NCBI GenBank assembly: GCA_001999425.1
Contig: MLHP01000030.1
Span: forward strand, 1-64,000
Length of the DNA: 64,000 nt
Reading direction: 5' to 3'
DNA from: Rodentibacter genomosp. 2
GTDB taxonomy: Bacteria > Pseudomonadota > Gammaproteobacteria > Enterobacterales > Pasteurellaceae
The notes beneath the pieces are model-generated. The model made no database searches. It saw nothing but the letters and a program-made list of their open reading frames with translations, and was not told the DNA's origin. This document shows, one piece after another, positions 47,495-57,837 of the stretch. The translations under genes and the position numbers were made by a program. The first letter of the stretch is position 1, and the number at the start of each line of letters is the position of its first letter.

Positions 47495-48538
47495 ATGACG
47501 CTTTTTACCGAAGCTCCAACATCAATCTGTATTCTTCGCCTGTCAGCGGTGGGGGATGTGTGCCATGCCCTTGCCGTCGTGCAACAGATTCAGGCGTATT
47601 ATCCGCAGACAAAAATCACTTGGATTGTAGGCAAAACGGAGGCGGCTTTGTTAGAAGGGATTCCGAATGTTACGCTCATTCCTTATGATAAGAAAACCGG
47701 CTGGAAAGGTATTTTTGCCTTATGGAAACAGCTTAAAAATACCCGTTTTGATGCGCTCTTGAATATGCAAACGGCATTTCGAGCGTCTATCCTTTCTTTA
47801 GGCATTAAGGCAAAATATAAAATCGGTTTTGGTCAAAAGCGTTCGCGTGAGGGACAATGGTTGTTTGTTAATCGTCATGTGAATGATCCGGTATCGCCTC
47901 ACGTATTAGACGGTTTTATGGCATTCGCCGAATATATTGGTGTACCGCAAGGAAAGCCCGCTTGGCATTTGCCTGTTTCAGCACAAGATCAGCAAGTTGC
48001 CATGCAATTTATTGATCCGACCCGTAAAAATTTGCTGATTTCCCCTTGTTCCAGTAAAGCGGAAAAAGATTGGCTGGTGGAGCGTTATGCAGAAGTGGCA
48101 AATATCGCTCATCAACATAATGTGAACGTGATTTTTTGTAGTTCACCGGCAAAACGAGAGGTGGAAATAGTGGAAAAAATAACCGCACTTTGTGATTTTG
48201 CGCCGACTAATGTGGCAGGAAAAACGAGCTTAAAACAACTTACAGCGTTGATTGCCAATGTTGATCTTGTGCTTTCGCCGGATTCCGGCCCGGCTCATAT
48301 TGCCACAACGCAGGGAACGCCGGTCGTCGGATTGTATGCCTACCATAATCCATTTCGTACCGCTCCTTATTATAATCTGGAAAATGTAGTGTCTGTGTAT
48401 GAAGAGAATGTGAAAAAAGAATTTGGCAAATCTTCTTCCGAATTACCTTGGGCGACCAAGTTAAAAGGGAAAAATTTGATGGCGGAAATTCAAGTGAAAG
48501 AGGTGATTGCCCAGATGGAAAAATTGAATTTGTGGTAA
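47495..48538 (+). CDS. opsX: Lipooligosaccharide heptosyltransferase I (OpsX/WaaC-like)
   Basis: A 347-residue glycosyltransferase family 9 protein that adds the first heptose to Kdo of the inner core. The N-terminal nucleotide-sugar fold begins ICILRLSAVGDVCHALAVV, and the ADP-heptose site near the C-terminus has SPDSGPAHIATTQGTPVVGLY. An ATG at 47489 is also possible but leaves no room for the ribosome site GAAAGGA. Confidence 0.92.
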   Translation: MTLFTEAPTSICILRLSAVGDVCHALAVVQQIQAYYPQTKITWIVGKTEAALLEGIPNVTLIPYDKKTGWKGIFALWKQLKNTRFDALLNMQTAFRASILSLGIKAKYKIGFGQKRSREGQWLFVNRHVNDPVSPHVLDGFMAFAEYIGVPQGKPAWHLPVSAQDQQVAMQFIDPTRKNLLISPCSSKAEKDWLVERYAEVANIAHQHNVNVIFCSSPAKREVEIVEKITALCDFAPTNVAGKTSLKQLTALIANVDLVLSPDSGPAHIATTQGTPVVGLYAYHNPFRTAPYYNLENVVSVYEENVKKEFGKSSSELPWATKLKGKNLMAEIQVKEVIAQMEKLNLW

Positions 48539-48544
48539 TAAAAA

Positions 48545-48561
48545 GGCGTTCATTGAACGCC
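48545..48561. terminator. Short hairpin between opsX and the AhpD-like gene
   Basis: GGCGTTC/GAACGCC form a 7-bp stem with a 3-nt loop between the convergent genes. A weak terminator candidate, flanked by AAAA on one side only. Confidence 0.4.
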
Positions 48562-48588
48562 GATATAGTATGAATAATTTTAGAAAAA

Positions 48589-48933
48589 TTATTCTCCTTT
48601 TTGTACATTAAACGCTTCTAATGCACGCAAGGAATAGGTATAAGCCGCACCGGCATTGAGTGCGATAGACATTGCCAATGCAGCAGAAACTTCGGCTTCG
48701 GTCGCACCGGCTTTTACCGCTTCTTCCGCATGAACGCTAATGCAGCTTTCACAACGTGTAGTGACCGCTACGGCAAGGGCAATTAATTCACGGGTTTTGG
48801 CATCAAGTACATTACCTTCAGCCGCCGCTGCACCTAATGCTTGATAGGCTTGTAACATTTTCGGATGTTTTTTGCCAAGTTCGCCAAATGATTTTTTAAC
48901 GTGTGATGTGTGTTCTTTCCAATCTGTAAACAT
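48589..48933 (-). CDS. AhpD-like (carboxymuconolactone decarboxylase family) protein
   Basis: A 114-residue alpha-helical protein with the redox-type motif CESCISVHAEEAV (CxxC then His), as in AhpD alkylhydroperoxidases. It lacks the extra features of true muconolactone decarboxylases. AGGAGAAATACA precedes the ATG at 48933. It is divergent from an AraC regulator that may control it. Confidence 0.88.
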   Translation of the reverse strand: MFTDWKEHTSHVKKSFGELGKKHPKMLQAYQALGAAAAEGNVLDAKTRELIALAVAVTTRCESCISVHAEEAVKAGATEAEVSAALAMSIALNAGAAYTYSLRALEAFNVQKGE

Positions 48934-49046
48934 TGTATTTCTCCTAAAATAAATTGATGTCTCAATGAATTGATGGCGAAAATTATAAACAAATGATACA
49001 GGTAAACTTGTCAAATTAGCTCAATTTCTATGGTTAAAATCTCAAT

Positions 49047-49934
49047 ATGGATTATTTAGATAAACTTATTCGCTTGGCACAAGTTCGTGGCGAGATCAAT
49101 ATTCATTGTCAGTTTCAGGGCAATTGGCTGGTTTCCCATGACGAACAGGCGGATAACAAAGGCATTTTTCATTTAATTGAAGAAGGCGAATGTTGGCTGA
49201 CATTAGGCGAAATGCGATTTCATTTGAAACCGGGCGATATCTTTTTTCTACCACAAAATCGACCGCACTTGATGCAACATTTGATAGAAAAAATAGACTT
49301 GTTGGCGTTAAATAAAGTGCGGCAAGGTGCATTTGAACTCCATCAAATCGGGCAAGGCACGCCAAATCTGAAAATGTTTTGCGGCACGTTTTATTATCAA
49401 AAAAATGCACTATTGACGGCATCACTGCCCCCTTATTTACATTTGAATTTGAACGACACGCCGATTCATCCGTTGATACAGCTTTTCTTACAGGAAGCGG
49501 CACAACAGGAAAGCGGTAATCAATCCGTGATTGATGCCTTGGCAAATGTATTGTTCATTTATATTTTGCGCCACGCCTTGAGTGTTGGATTGATTGGGCA
49601 AGGTATTTTATTGGCGTTGCAGGATAAGCGGCTCAATGCCGTATTGATGAAACTTTTGCAATCGCCCGAACAAGATTGGCATGTTGAACGGCTTGCTGAA
49701 CTTGCCTCGATGTCGCGGTCGAATTTTATTCGCGTCTTTCAGCAACAAGTCGGTATGTCGCCGGGGAAATTCCTCACTAAAGTGCGGTTAGATTTGGCGG
49801 CGTTTTTATTAAAACAAACCCAACAATCCATTTTGTCGATTGCCTTAGATGTGGGGTATCAATCGGAAGCGCATTTTAGCAAAGCATTTAGGCTGGCATA
49901 TACGCTTTCGCCGCGCCAATATCGTAAGCTATAA
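49047..49934 (+). CDS. AraC-family transcriptional regulator
   Basis: A 295-residue regulator with an N-terminal cupin-like sensing domain (FHLKPGDIFFLPQNRPHLM near 65-85) and two C-terminal helix-turn-helix units (ERLAELASMSRSNFIRVFQQ and SILSIALDVGYQSEAHFSKA). The cupin_6-type N-terminus is typical of regulators next to small redox enzymes. The start ATG has no strong ribosome site, so this start is less certain. It may control the divergent AhpD-like gene and the downstream ABC exporter. Confidence 0.87.
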   Translation: MDYLDKLIRLAQVRGEINIHCQFQGNWLVSHDEQADNKGIFHLIEEGECWLTLGEMRFHLKPGDIFFLPQNRPHLMQHLIEKIDLLALNKVRQGAFELHQIGQGTPNLKMFCGTFYYQKNALLTASLPPYLHLNLNDTPIHPLIQLFLQEAAQQESGNQSVIDALANVLFIYILRHALSVGLIGQGILLALQDKRLNAVLMKLLQSPEQDWHVERLAELASMSRSNFIRVFQQQVGMSPGKFLTKVRLDLAAFLLKQTQQSILSIALDVGYQSEAHFSKAFRLAYTLSPRQYRKL

Positions 49935-50009
49935 ATTGAGGAATTTTTACGCTATAATGCCCAAGTTTTGAAGGCAACCTATGTTGCCTTTTGTTTTTAA
50001 GGAAATTCT

Positions 50010-51860
50010 ATGTTTGATAAAATTTTTTCGTGGTTTGAAAACCGTTTAAATCCTTATCCGGAAAGCAATCCGACAACTCCGGAGAAAGGACTGTTCCGTT
50101 TTATTTGGTCAAGTATTGACGGGATGAAAGGCTGGATTTTCTTGCTGGCGATTTTAACCGTTGGTACCGGTGTGATGGAGGCATTACTATTCCAATTTAT
50201 GGGCTTGCTCGTAGATTGGCTTGGCGCTTATACTCCGGCGACCTTGTGGCAAGAAAAAGGGCATTTGCTTATTGGTATGGCTGCGCTACTTTTGTTCAGT
50301 ATTGTGTGGTCTTTTATTGGCGTAAATGTTCGGCTGCAAACCTTGCAAGGGGTATTCCCGATGCGGCTACGTTGGAATTTCCATCGTTTAATGTTGGGAC
50401 AAAGTTTGAGTTTCTACCAAGATGAATTTGCCGGTCGTGTTTCCGCAAAAGTGATGCAAACTGCCCTTGCGGTGCGTGATACGGTAATGACTATCGCGGA
50501 TATGCTGGTTTATGTCGCCGTGTATTTTATCACCTCCGGTTTGGTATTAGCCGCGTTAGATATTTGGTTCTTGTTGCCTTTTGCGGTTTGGATTTTCCTC
50601 TTTGTTGCGATCTTGAAGTTGCTTATTCCCCGTTTGGCGAAAACGGCTGAACGCCAAGCAGATGCCCGTTCCCTGATGACCGGACGGGTAACCGATGCTT
50701 ATTCCAATATTGCGACAGTAAAATTATTCTCTCACGGTTCACGTGAAGCGTCATATGCAAAACGATCAATGGAAGAATTTATGGTGACGGTACACGCGCA
50801 AATGCGCCTAGCCAGTTCCCTTGATACCTTAACTTATGCAAGCAATATTTTCTTAACCTTAACCACCGCAGTATTAGGTGTCATTTTATGGCAACAGGGG
50901 CAAGTCGGCGTAGGCGCAATTGCGACCGCGACTGCAATGGCATTGCGGGTGAATGGATTGTCCCGTTGGATTATGTGGGAATCGGCACGTTTATTTGAGA
51001 ATATTGGTACTGTGAATGATGGTATGGCGACACTGACCAAGCCACACACGATTGTGGATAAACCGAATTGTCCGCCGTTACAGGTGAAACAAGGGGAAAT
51101 TAAATTTAATGATATTACCTTTGCCTATGATCCGACAAAACCGCTATTAACGCATTTTAATCTCACCATCAAACCGGGCGAAAAAGTCGGGTTAATCGGG
51201 CGTTCCGGTGCGGGTAAATCGACGATTGTCAATCTCTTACTACGTTTTTATGAGGCACAGCACGGCACCATTACCATTGACGGACAAAATGTCTTGGATG
51301 TACAACAGGAAAGTTTGCGTAGTCAAATTGGCTTGGTAACACAAGATACCTCACTATTACATCGTTCTGTCCGTGAGAATATTATTTATGGTCGCCCAAC
51401 TGCCACAGATGAAGAAATGCAATGGGCGGCAGAACGGGCTGAAGCGGCGGATTTCATTCCATTCTTGACGGATGCACAAGGACGAAAAGGCTATGATGCG
51501 CATGTGGGCGAGCGTGGTGTCAAACTTTCCGGTGGTCAGCGTCAGCGGATTGCGATTGCCCGTGTAATGTTGAAAGATGCGCCGATTCTGTTACTGGATG
51601 AAGCAACCAGTGCATTGGATTCCGAAGTCGAAGTGGCGATTCAGGAAAGCCTTGATAAGATGATGGAAAATAAAACGGTTATTGCGATTGCCCATCGTTT
51701 ATCGACGATTGCAGCAATGGATCGTTTAATTGTGTTAGATAAAGGTCAAATTGTGGAACAAGGCACACACGCCGAATTGCTGGAACAAAATGGACTTTAC
51801 GCCAAACTTTGGAAACATCAAAGTGGTGGCTTTTTAAGTAGTCATGAACATTTAGATTAA
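50010..51860 (+). CDS. ABC exporter, fused membrane and ATPase domains (MsbA/MdlB-like)
   Basis: A 616-residue half-transporter. Six membrane helices (residues about 40-330) are followed by an ATPase domain with Walker A GRSGAGKST, signature VKLSGGQRQRIAIARVML, Walker B ILLLDEATSALD and the H-loop IAIAHRLST. It probably works as a homodimer that exports lipids or drugs across the inner membrane. It is preceded by TTAAGGAAATTCT. The exact substrate is unknown. Confidence 0.92.
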   Translation: MFDKIFSWFENRLNPYPESNPTTPEKGLFRFIWSSIDGMKGWIFLLAILTVGTGVMEALLFQFMGLLVDWLGAYTPATLWQEKGHLLIGMAALLLFSIVWSFIGVNVRLQTLQGVFPMRLRWNFHRLMLGQSLSFYQDEFAGRVSAKVMQTALAVRDTVMTIADMLVYVAVYFITSGLVLAALDIWFLLPFAVWIFLFVAILKLLIPRLAKTAERQADARSLMTGRVTDAYSNIATVKLFSHGSREASYAKRSMEEFMVTVHAQMRLASSLDTLTYASNIFLTLTTAVLGVILWQQGQVGVGAIATATAMALRVNGLSRWIMWESARLFENIGTVNDGMATLTKPHTIVDKPNCPPLQVKQGEIKFNDITFAYDPTKPLLTHFNLTIKPGEKVGLIGRSGAGKSTIVNLLLRFYEAQHGTITIDGQNVLDVQQESLRSQIGLVTQDTSLLHRSVRENIIYGRPTATDEEMQWAAERAEAADFIPFLTDAQGRKGYDAHVGERGVKLSGGQRQRIAIARVMLKDAPILLLDEATSALDSEVEVAIQESLDKMMENKTVIAIAHRLSTIAAMDRLIVLDKGQIVEQGTHAELLEQNGLYAKLWKHQSGGFLSSHEHLD

Positions 51861-51875
51861 ACGGAAAGAAAAACA

Positions 51876-51907
51876 ACCGCACTTGGATAAAGTGCGGTCG
51901 TTTTTTA
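51876..51907. terminator. Terminator made of an inverted uptake-word pair (ABC exporter / DASS symporter)
   Basis: ACCGCACTT and AAGTGCGGT face each other across 5 nt, followed by T6, between two convergent genes. Confidence 0.88.
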
Positions 51908-51924
51908 TAGGTATTTTTGATTAG

Positions 51925-53307
51925 TTAAAGCCAGAATATATAAGCAAATGTTGCGATGACAAAGACGCATACAATGTTTAATACAACACCGGCACGTACC
52001 ATTTCGCTTTGTTTGACTTGACCGCTACCAAACACAATGGCATTGGGTGGTGTTGCCACCGGCAGCATAAATGCACAGGATGCCCCTAATCCGATAATTA
52101 ATGCAAGGCCAATTTCCGGAACGCCTAAGGACTGAGCGATAGAAATAAAGATAGGCACGAGCAATGCGGCACTGGCAGTATTGGAAGTAAATTCCGTTAA
52201 GAAAATGATAAAGGTTGCGACTAATAAACCAATTAAATAATAATGTTGCCCTTGAACTAAGAAGACAATACCATCTGCGAGAATTTTGCTTGCGCCGGAA
52301 TCTTTCAACACGGCACTTAATGTTAAACCACCACCAAAGAGCATTAATACGCCCCAATCGGTATTTTCTTGGATTTGTTTCCAACTTGCCACGCCTGTTG
52401 CACAGATAATAATTGCCGCAAGCAAGGCGACAACACTGTCAAAGCTCGCAATGTTTTTTGTTAAACCCAACAAGCCTGAAATAAATGGATTGATCTTGCT
52501 GCTAAACACCCAGCATAATGCGATAAACACGAAGATACTCAGAGTTAAAATCCGTTGGGGATTCATCTCAATTTTTTCAAAAGATTGTTCAAAACGGTGA
52601 CTAAGTTTAGGTCTGAATACAATGAAAAGGGTACCAATCATTAAAGGCAATAAGATTAACATAATCGGCAAGCCGTACCAGAGCCAATCAGAGAAAGTGA
52701 GATGTAAGTTACTTGCAACAATCGCATTCGGTGGGCTACCGACCAAGGTTCCCATGCCACCAATACTTGCACTATAAGCGATCCCTAATAAGACGAATAC
52801 ATAAGTATTATGTTCTTTTTCATTATCCATATTGCTTAAAATACCCATTGCAAGGGGTAACATCATTGCAGCGGTTGCGGTATTACTCATCCACATTGAA
52901 AGGAAAGCGGTGATCAAAAAGAGGTAAATTACCGCAACAAAGAGGTTACCTTTAGCAAAGGCCATAATTTTATTGGCAATCATTCTATCCAGTTTTTGCA
53001 TATGCAACGCCGTAGCTAACGCAAACCCGCCAAAGAATAAGAAAATGGTGGGATCGGAAAAAGTAGCAAGAGCTTGTTTTGTCGTAACAAGATCTAATGC
53101 GATTCCCAGTAAGGGAACAAGTAATGCGGTAATGGTTACATGCAACGCTTCACTCAACCAAAGTACTGCGATAAACCCTAATAATGCAAGCCCTGCATTT
53201 TCTTTGGGTGAAAAAGGTAAAAATTTTAACAAAACAAAAAACAGCACAATATCTGCAACGAATATAATGCCGTTTTTATGTAGTTTAAGTGAAGATGTTG
53301 TGCTCAT
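51925..53307 (-). CDS. DASS (SLC13/CitT-like) anion:sodium symporter
   Basis: A 460-residue membrane protein of the divalent anion:sodium symporter family with about 12 helices. The two SNT-type signatures are visible: SMWMSNTATAAMMLPLAMG and EFTSNTASAALLVP, plus VATPPNAIVFGSG near the C-terminus. It probably imports C4-dicarboxylates, citrate or a related anion. The ATG at 53307 follows AGGGGAATTT; an upstream in-frame codon at 53334 is rejected. Confidence 0.92.
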   Translation of the reverse strand: MSTTSSLKLHKNGIIFVADIVLFFVLLKFLPFSPKENAGLALLGFIAVLWLSEALHVTITALLVPLLGIALDLVTTKQALATFSDPTIFLFFGGFALATALHMQKLDRMIANKIMAFAKGNLFVAVIYLFLITAFLSMWMSNTATAAMMLPLAMGILSNMDNEKEHNTYVFVLLGIAYSASIGGMGTLVGSPPNAIVASNLHLTFSDWLWYGLPIMLILLPLMIGTLFIVFRPKLSHRFEQSFEKIEMNPQRILTLSIFVFIALCWVFSSKINPFISGLLGLTKNIASFDSVVALLAAIIICATGVASWKQIQENTDWGVLMLFGGGLTLSAVLKDSGASKILADGIVFLVQGQHYYLIGLLVATFIIFLTEFTSNTASAALLVPIFISIAQSLGVPEIGLALIIGLGASCAFMLPVATPPNAIVFGSGQVKQSEMVRAGVVLNIVCVFVIATFAYIFWL

Positions 53308-53444
53308 AAATTCCCCTGCATTTTTGTAAACCAAATGAACGAAATAATGTTAAAGGAATGTCATCAACTTGCAACGAGCAAAATTCAAAAGTGTGATCAA
53401 GTGCAAAAAATTTAAACAAAAAGCGTGGCCATTTTCACCGTAAT

Positions 53445-53478
53445 GCCGGTCAGTTAAGCAAACTGACCGGCTTTTTTA
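53445..53478 (+). terminator. Orphan terminator upstream of the DASS gene
   Basis: A perfect 11-bp stem GCCGGTCAGTT/AACTGACCGGC with a 5-nt loop and a T7 run on the plus strand. No plus-strand gene ends here in the present sequence, so it may mark a deleted gene. Confidence 0.7.
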
Positions 53479-53624
53479 TCGAGTATTTTAATGTTTTTCA
53501 CGGCAGCACGAGGATAATGCCGCTGACATTTTACAGGACGCTCATAACAAGCCAATTCTTCTAAAAGATGCTGATATTCCTTGGGTATATTGAGCGAAAC
53601 GGTCGTAAAATAGGCAATCAAACA
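53454..53624 (-). pseudogene. Possible C-terminal relic of a transposase
   Basis: A minus-strand open stretch of about 55 codons without a start reads PKEYQHLLEELACYERPVKC followed by a basic tail containing HYPR. The length, the lack of a start and the basic Arg/Tyr-Pro-Arg end resemble the tail of DDE transposases. The match is by impression only. Its stop codon lies inside the orphan terminator. Confidence 0.3.
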
Positions 53625-53696
53625 CTACATCCTACAAAACTTAAGCGGTTAGGGGCGATCCCCGCTTGGGCGGCAGAAGAAGGTTACGATGACTAA
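53592..53696 (+). pseudogene. Unidentified C-terminal gene fragment
   Basis: An open frame of about 34 codons with no start ends TKLKRLGAIPAWAAEEGYDD and a TAA. It looks protein-like, with a charged, ordered C-terminus, and overlaps the possible transposase relic on the other strand. No family is recognised. Confidence 0.3.
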
Positions 53697-53751
53697 TTTT
53701 TAACAAATTGTGATGCTAAGTGGACAATTACTGTCTTTAAATAACTCAACG

Positions 53752-53790
53752 AAGTGCGGTTAAAAAGCAAGGAGATTTTTAACCGCACTT
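53752..53790 (-). terminator. Terminator made of an inverted uptake-word pair (yhcH)
   Basis: AAGTGCGGTTAAAAA and TTTTTAACCGCACTT form a perfect 15-bp stem with a 9-nt loop immediately beyond the YhcH-like gene. Confidence 0.9.
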
Positions 53791-53800
53791 TGAATGAAAA

Positions 53801-54280
<480 letters not shown>

Positions 54281-54338
54281 TTATGAATGCCTGAATGAAA
54301 ATTGGCCTATCATAACAAGTTGGAGGTATGAAATAAAG

Positions 54339-54368
54339 TTACCAATCACATCAAAACATCTGTATAAT
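54339..54368 (+). promoter_or_regulatory. pnp promoter candidate
   Basis: TTACCA (54339-54344) and a consensus TATAAT (54363-54368) are 18 bp apart. This would give a leader of about 215 nt for pnp. Confidence 0.55.
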
Positions 54369-54440
54369 GTACAAGTTTTATTTTCTGTATTAGCGTGCGG
54401 CTAACAAAAGAAATTTTTTCGCAAAAGTGCGGTCACAAAG

Positions 54441-54565
54441 AACAACGTTTTTTGAACTTTAGCTTTGCCAACAGCCCCGTGTAGAGATGAGTAAACGAGT
54501 TTGTGAATAATTTTCTCAAAGAGTTCTTTTGCTAGTCGCAATCTGGAAAATAAAGCGTTGTTTTA
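54441..54565 (+). promoter_or_regulatory. Structured pnp leader
   Basis: AACAACG (54441-54447) can pair with CGTTGTT (54556-54562), and the adjacent T-run pairs with AAAATAAA, closing a long stem around about 95 nt. In E. coli the pnp leader folds into a stem that RNase III cuts to start autoregulation. Equivalence here is inferred from position. Confidence 0.4.
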
Positions 54566-54589
54566 ATATCAAAATCAAAGGAAAACATT

Positions 54590-56719
54590 GTGAATCCAAT
54601 TGTTAAACAATTTAAATACGGGCAACACACCGTTACATTAGAAACCGGTGCGATTGCTCGCCAAGCCACAGCCGCAGTGATGGCCAGTATGGACGACACC
54701 AGCGTGTTCGTTACCGTTGTGGCTAAAAAAGATGTGAAAGAAGGTCAAGATTTCTTCCCGTTAACCGTTAACTATCAAGAACGTACTTATGCTGCAGGTC
54801 GTATTCCCGGTGGCTTTTTCAAGCGTGAAGGCCGCCCATCCGAAGGCGAAACCTTAATTGCCCGCTTAATCGACCGTCCTATCCGCCCATTATTCCCGGA
54901 AGGTTTCTTCAATGAAATTCAAGTTGTGGCAACCGTTGTTTCCGTCAATCCACAAATTAGCCCAGACTTAGTGGCGATGATCGGTGCTTCTGCCGCATTA
55001 TCCTTATCCGGTGTTCCATTTAACGGCCCAATCGGCGCAGCACGCGTGGGTTTCATTAATGATCAATTTGTATTGAATCCGACCATGGCTGAACAAAAAC
55101 AAAGCCGTTTGGATTTGGTCGTGGCGGGAACGGATAAAGCCGTATTAATGGTAGAATCCGAAGCCGATATTTTAACGGAAGAACAAATGCTGTCCGCGGT
55201 GGTATTCGGTCATCAACAACAACAAGTTGTGGTTGAAGCGATCAAAGAATTTGCAGCAGAAGCCGGTAAACCTCGTTGGAATTGGGTAGCACCGGAGCCA
55301 AATACCGATTTAATCAATAAAGTAAAAGCCATTGCGGAAGCACGTTTAGGTGATGCATACCGTATTACAGAAAAACAAACCCGCTATGAGCAAATTGATG
55401 CGATTAAAGCGGATGTTATCACACAAATTACGGCAGAAGATGAAGAAATCAGTGAAGGTAAAATTATTGATATTTTCACCGCACTTGAAAGCCAAATCGT
55501 ACGCGGCCGTATCATTGCCGGCGAGCCACGCATTGATGGTCGTACCGTAGATACGGTTCGAGCTTTAGATATTTGCACAGGCGTATTACCGCGTACCCAT
55601 GGTTCGGCAATTTTTACCCGTGGTGAAACCCAAGCATTAGCGGTTGCAACCCTTGGTACCGAACGTGATGCCCAAATTATTGATGAATTGACCGGTGAGC
55701 GTTCTGATCATTTCTTATTCCATTATAACTTCCCTCCGTACTCTGTCGGCGAAACCGGTATGATCGGTTCACCGAAACGTCGTGAAATCGGTCACGGACG
55801 TTTAGCAAAACGCGGTGTAGCGGCGGTGATGCCAAGCCTTGTAGAGTTCCCTTATGTAGTGCGTGTGGTATCCGAAATCACCGAATCTAACGGCTCTTCC
55901 TCTATGGCTTCCGTATGTGGCGCTTCTCTTGCCTTAATGGATGCTGGTGTACCGATTAAAGCAGCCGTAGCAGGTATTGCTATGGGATTAGTGAAAGAAG
56001 AAGAAAAATTTGTTGTACTTTCCGATATTCTTGGTGATGAAGATCACCTTGGCGATATGGACTTTAAAGTAGCCGGTACCCGTGAAGGTGTGACAGCACT
56101 TCAAATGGACATCAAAATTGAAGGGATTACACCGGAAATTATGCAAATCGCTTTAAACCAAGCGAAAAGCGCACGTATGCACATTCTTGGTGTAATGGAA
56201 CAAGCGATTCCAGCACCGCGTGAAGATATTTCCGACTACGCACCACGTATTCACACAATGAAGATTGATCCGAAGAAAATCAAAGATGTGATTGGTAAAG
56301 GCGGTGCGACAATTCGTGCATTAACCGAAGAAACCGGTACTTCAATTGATATTGACGATGATGGTACGGTAAAAATTGCCGCAGTCGATAGTAATGCGGC
56401 AAAAAATGTGATGGCTCGCATTGAAGAAATCGTGGCAGAAGTAGAAACCGGTGCAATTTATAAAGGCAAAGTAAGCCGTTTGGCTGACTTTGGGGCATTT
56501 GTTGCGATTGTCGGCAATAAAGAAGGTTTAGTCCACATTTCGCAAATTGCCGAGGAACGCGTTGAAAAAGTCAGCGATTATCTTCAAGTAGGTCAAGAAG
56601 TCAATGTGAAAGTAGTTGAAATCGATCGTCAGGGTCGTATTCGCTTAACTATGAAAGACCTTGCGCCAAAACAAGAATCTGAACAAACCCAAGAAAATTC
56701 TAGCGAAGAACAAGAATAA
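54590..56719 (+). CDS. pnp: Polynucleotide phosphorylase
   Basis: A 709-residue phosphorolytic 3'-5' exoribonuclease of the RNA degradosome. Two RNase PH domains (second core with [18 protein letters not shown]) are followed by a KH domain ([19 protein letters not shown]) and an S1 domain ([15 protein letters not shown]). The start is a [13 protein letters not shown] aligns with E. coli Pnp, and AAAGGAAAA lies in front. A non-ATG start fits tightly controlled translation. Confidence 0.97.
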   Translation: MNPIVKQFKYGQHTVTLETGAIARQATAAVMASMDDTSVFVTVVAKKDVKEGQDFFPLTVNYQERTYAAGRIPGGFFKREGRPSEGETLIARLIDRPIRPLFPEGFFNEIQVVATVVSVNPQISPDLVAMIGASAALSLSGVPFNGPIGAARVGFINDQFVLNPTMAEQKQSRLDLVVAGTDKAVLMVESEADILTEEQMLSAVVFGHQQQQVVVEAIKEFAAEAGKPRWNWVAPEPNTDLINKVKAIAEARLGDAYRITEKQTRYEQIDAIKADVITQITAEDEEISEGKIIDIFTALESQIVRGRIIAGEPRIDGRTVDTVRALDICTGVLPRTHGSAIFTRGETQALAVATLGTERDAQIIDELTGERSDHFLFHYNFPPYSVGETGMIGSPKRREIGHGRLAKRGVAAVMPSLVEFPYVVRVVSEITESNGSSSMASVCGASLALMDAGVPIKAAVAGIAMGLVKEEEKFVVLSDILGDEDHLGDMDFKVAGTREGVTALQMDIKIEGITPEIMQIALNQAKSARMHILGVMEQAIPAPREDISDYAPRIHTMKIDPKKIKDVIGKGGATIRALTEETGTSIDIDDDGTVKIAAVDSNAAKNVMARIEEIVAEVETGAIYKGKVSRLADFGAFVAIVGNKEGLVHISQIAEERVEKVSDYLQVGQEVNVKVVEIDRQGRIRLTMKDLAPKQESEQTQENSSEEQE

Positions 56720-56732
56720 TCTTGATAAATCA

Positions 56733-56763
56733 AAACTTGACGGTAAATCCCGTCAAGTTTGGT
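56733..56763 (+). terminator. pnp terminator
   Basis: AAACTTGACGG/CCGTCAAGTTT, an 11-bp stem with a 6-nt loop, lies 13 bp after the pnp stop. Confidence 0.8.
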
Positions 56764-56800
56764 TATTTCCAACAAATATTAGTACACAAGAAGAAAGCCA

Positions 56801-57745
56801 ATGCAGTGTTTTCGACTATCCCGCCATTATTTAGCCTATTTATTTGGCTTATGCGCGATATTGTTTCTTGCCGGCTGTATCCAGTATAGAGGCACTTTTG
56901 TATCTAAAAATCATGTAATACTTGCTGAGCAAAACCCAAATGCACACTTCGAACAAGAAGTGATGATTGTGCGAATTAGCCAAGTATTATTAGTTGGAAA
57001 AATGAGTAATGAAGAACGTGCTTCGTTGCATTTTGAACGTGGCGTTCTGTATGATTCCCTCGGTCTATGGGGGCTAGCACGTTACGATTTTACTCAAGCC
57101 CTTGCATTGCAACCGAAAATGGCGGCCGTGTATAATTATTTAGGGCTTTATCTATTACTTGAGGAAGATTATGACGGTGCATTGGAAACCTTCAATGCTG
57201 TGTTTGAATTAGATCCAAGTTATAATTACACCCACCTTAATCGTGGTTTAAATTTTTATTATGTAGGGCGTTATAATCTTGCCGAACAGGATTTCTTACA
57301 GTTCTACCAAGCCGATACAACTGATCCTTATCGTGTTTTATGGTTGTATTTGAACGAACAAAAATTAAAACCGCAAGAAGCCCGTAAAAACCTTGTCGAA
57401 CGAGCAAAAGGGCTATCAAAGGACTTCTGGGGTACAAATATCGTTCAATACTACTTAGGGCACATTTCTTTGGAAGAATTACAGCAACGTGCCGGCGAAT
57501 TCGCTGAAAACGCACAACAATATGCTGAAATTCTCACGGAAACCTATTTTTATCTAGCAAAACAAAAACTCAACGTGGGGCTGGTTGATGAAGCGGCAGC
57601 TTTATTTAAACTGGCTATGGCGAATCAGGTTTATAACTTTGTTGAGTATCGTTTTGCCTCTTTTGAGCTAATGAAATTAAAACCGGCTCAAACAGAACAG
57701 GAAAAAGAAGTAAAAAGTGCGGTTACAAAAACAGGAAATTTTTAA
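56801..57745 (+). CDS. nlpI: Lipoprotein NlpI
   Basis: A 314-residue outer-membrane lipoprotein with lipobox FLAGC (Cys26) and several tetratricopeptide repeats (for example ASLHFERGVLYDSLGLWGLA). NlpI scaffolds peptidoglycan hydrolases and assists the Prc protease in turnover of MepS in E. coli. It sits between pnp and deaD as in E. coli. Its 3' end is formed partly by an uptake word (57714-57724). Confidence 0.94.
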   Translation: MQCFRLSRHYLAYLFGLCAILFLAGCIQYRGTFVSKNHVILAEQNPNAHFEQEVMIVRISQVLLVGKMSNEERASLHFERGVLYDSLGLWGLARYDFTQALALQPKMAAVYNYLGLYLLLEEDYDGALETFNAVFELDPSYNYTHLNRGLNFYYVGRYNLAEQDFLQFYQADTTDPYRVLWLYLNEQKLKPQEARKNLVERAKGLSKDFWGTNIVQYYLGHISLEELQQRAGEFAENAQQYAEILTETYFYLAKQKLNVGLVDEAAALFKLAMANQVYNFVEYRFASFELMKLKPAQTEQEKEVKSAVTKTGNF

Positions 57746-57755
57746 ACCGCACTTT
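57714..57755 (+). terminator. Inverted uptake-word pair overlapping the nlpI 3' end
   Basis: AAAGTGCGGTT lies inside the last nlpI codons and AACCGCACTTT just after the stop, with a 20-nt loop. The first arm is translated as part of the protein tail. Confidence 0.6.
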
Positions 57756-57837
57756 ACATTGAGGATAATTTATTCTCAATGTTCAACAATTAAACCGAAA
57801 GCCCCTTGAGCTTTCCTTTTTATATTCGAGTATTTTA

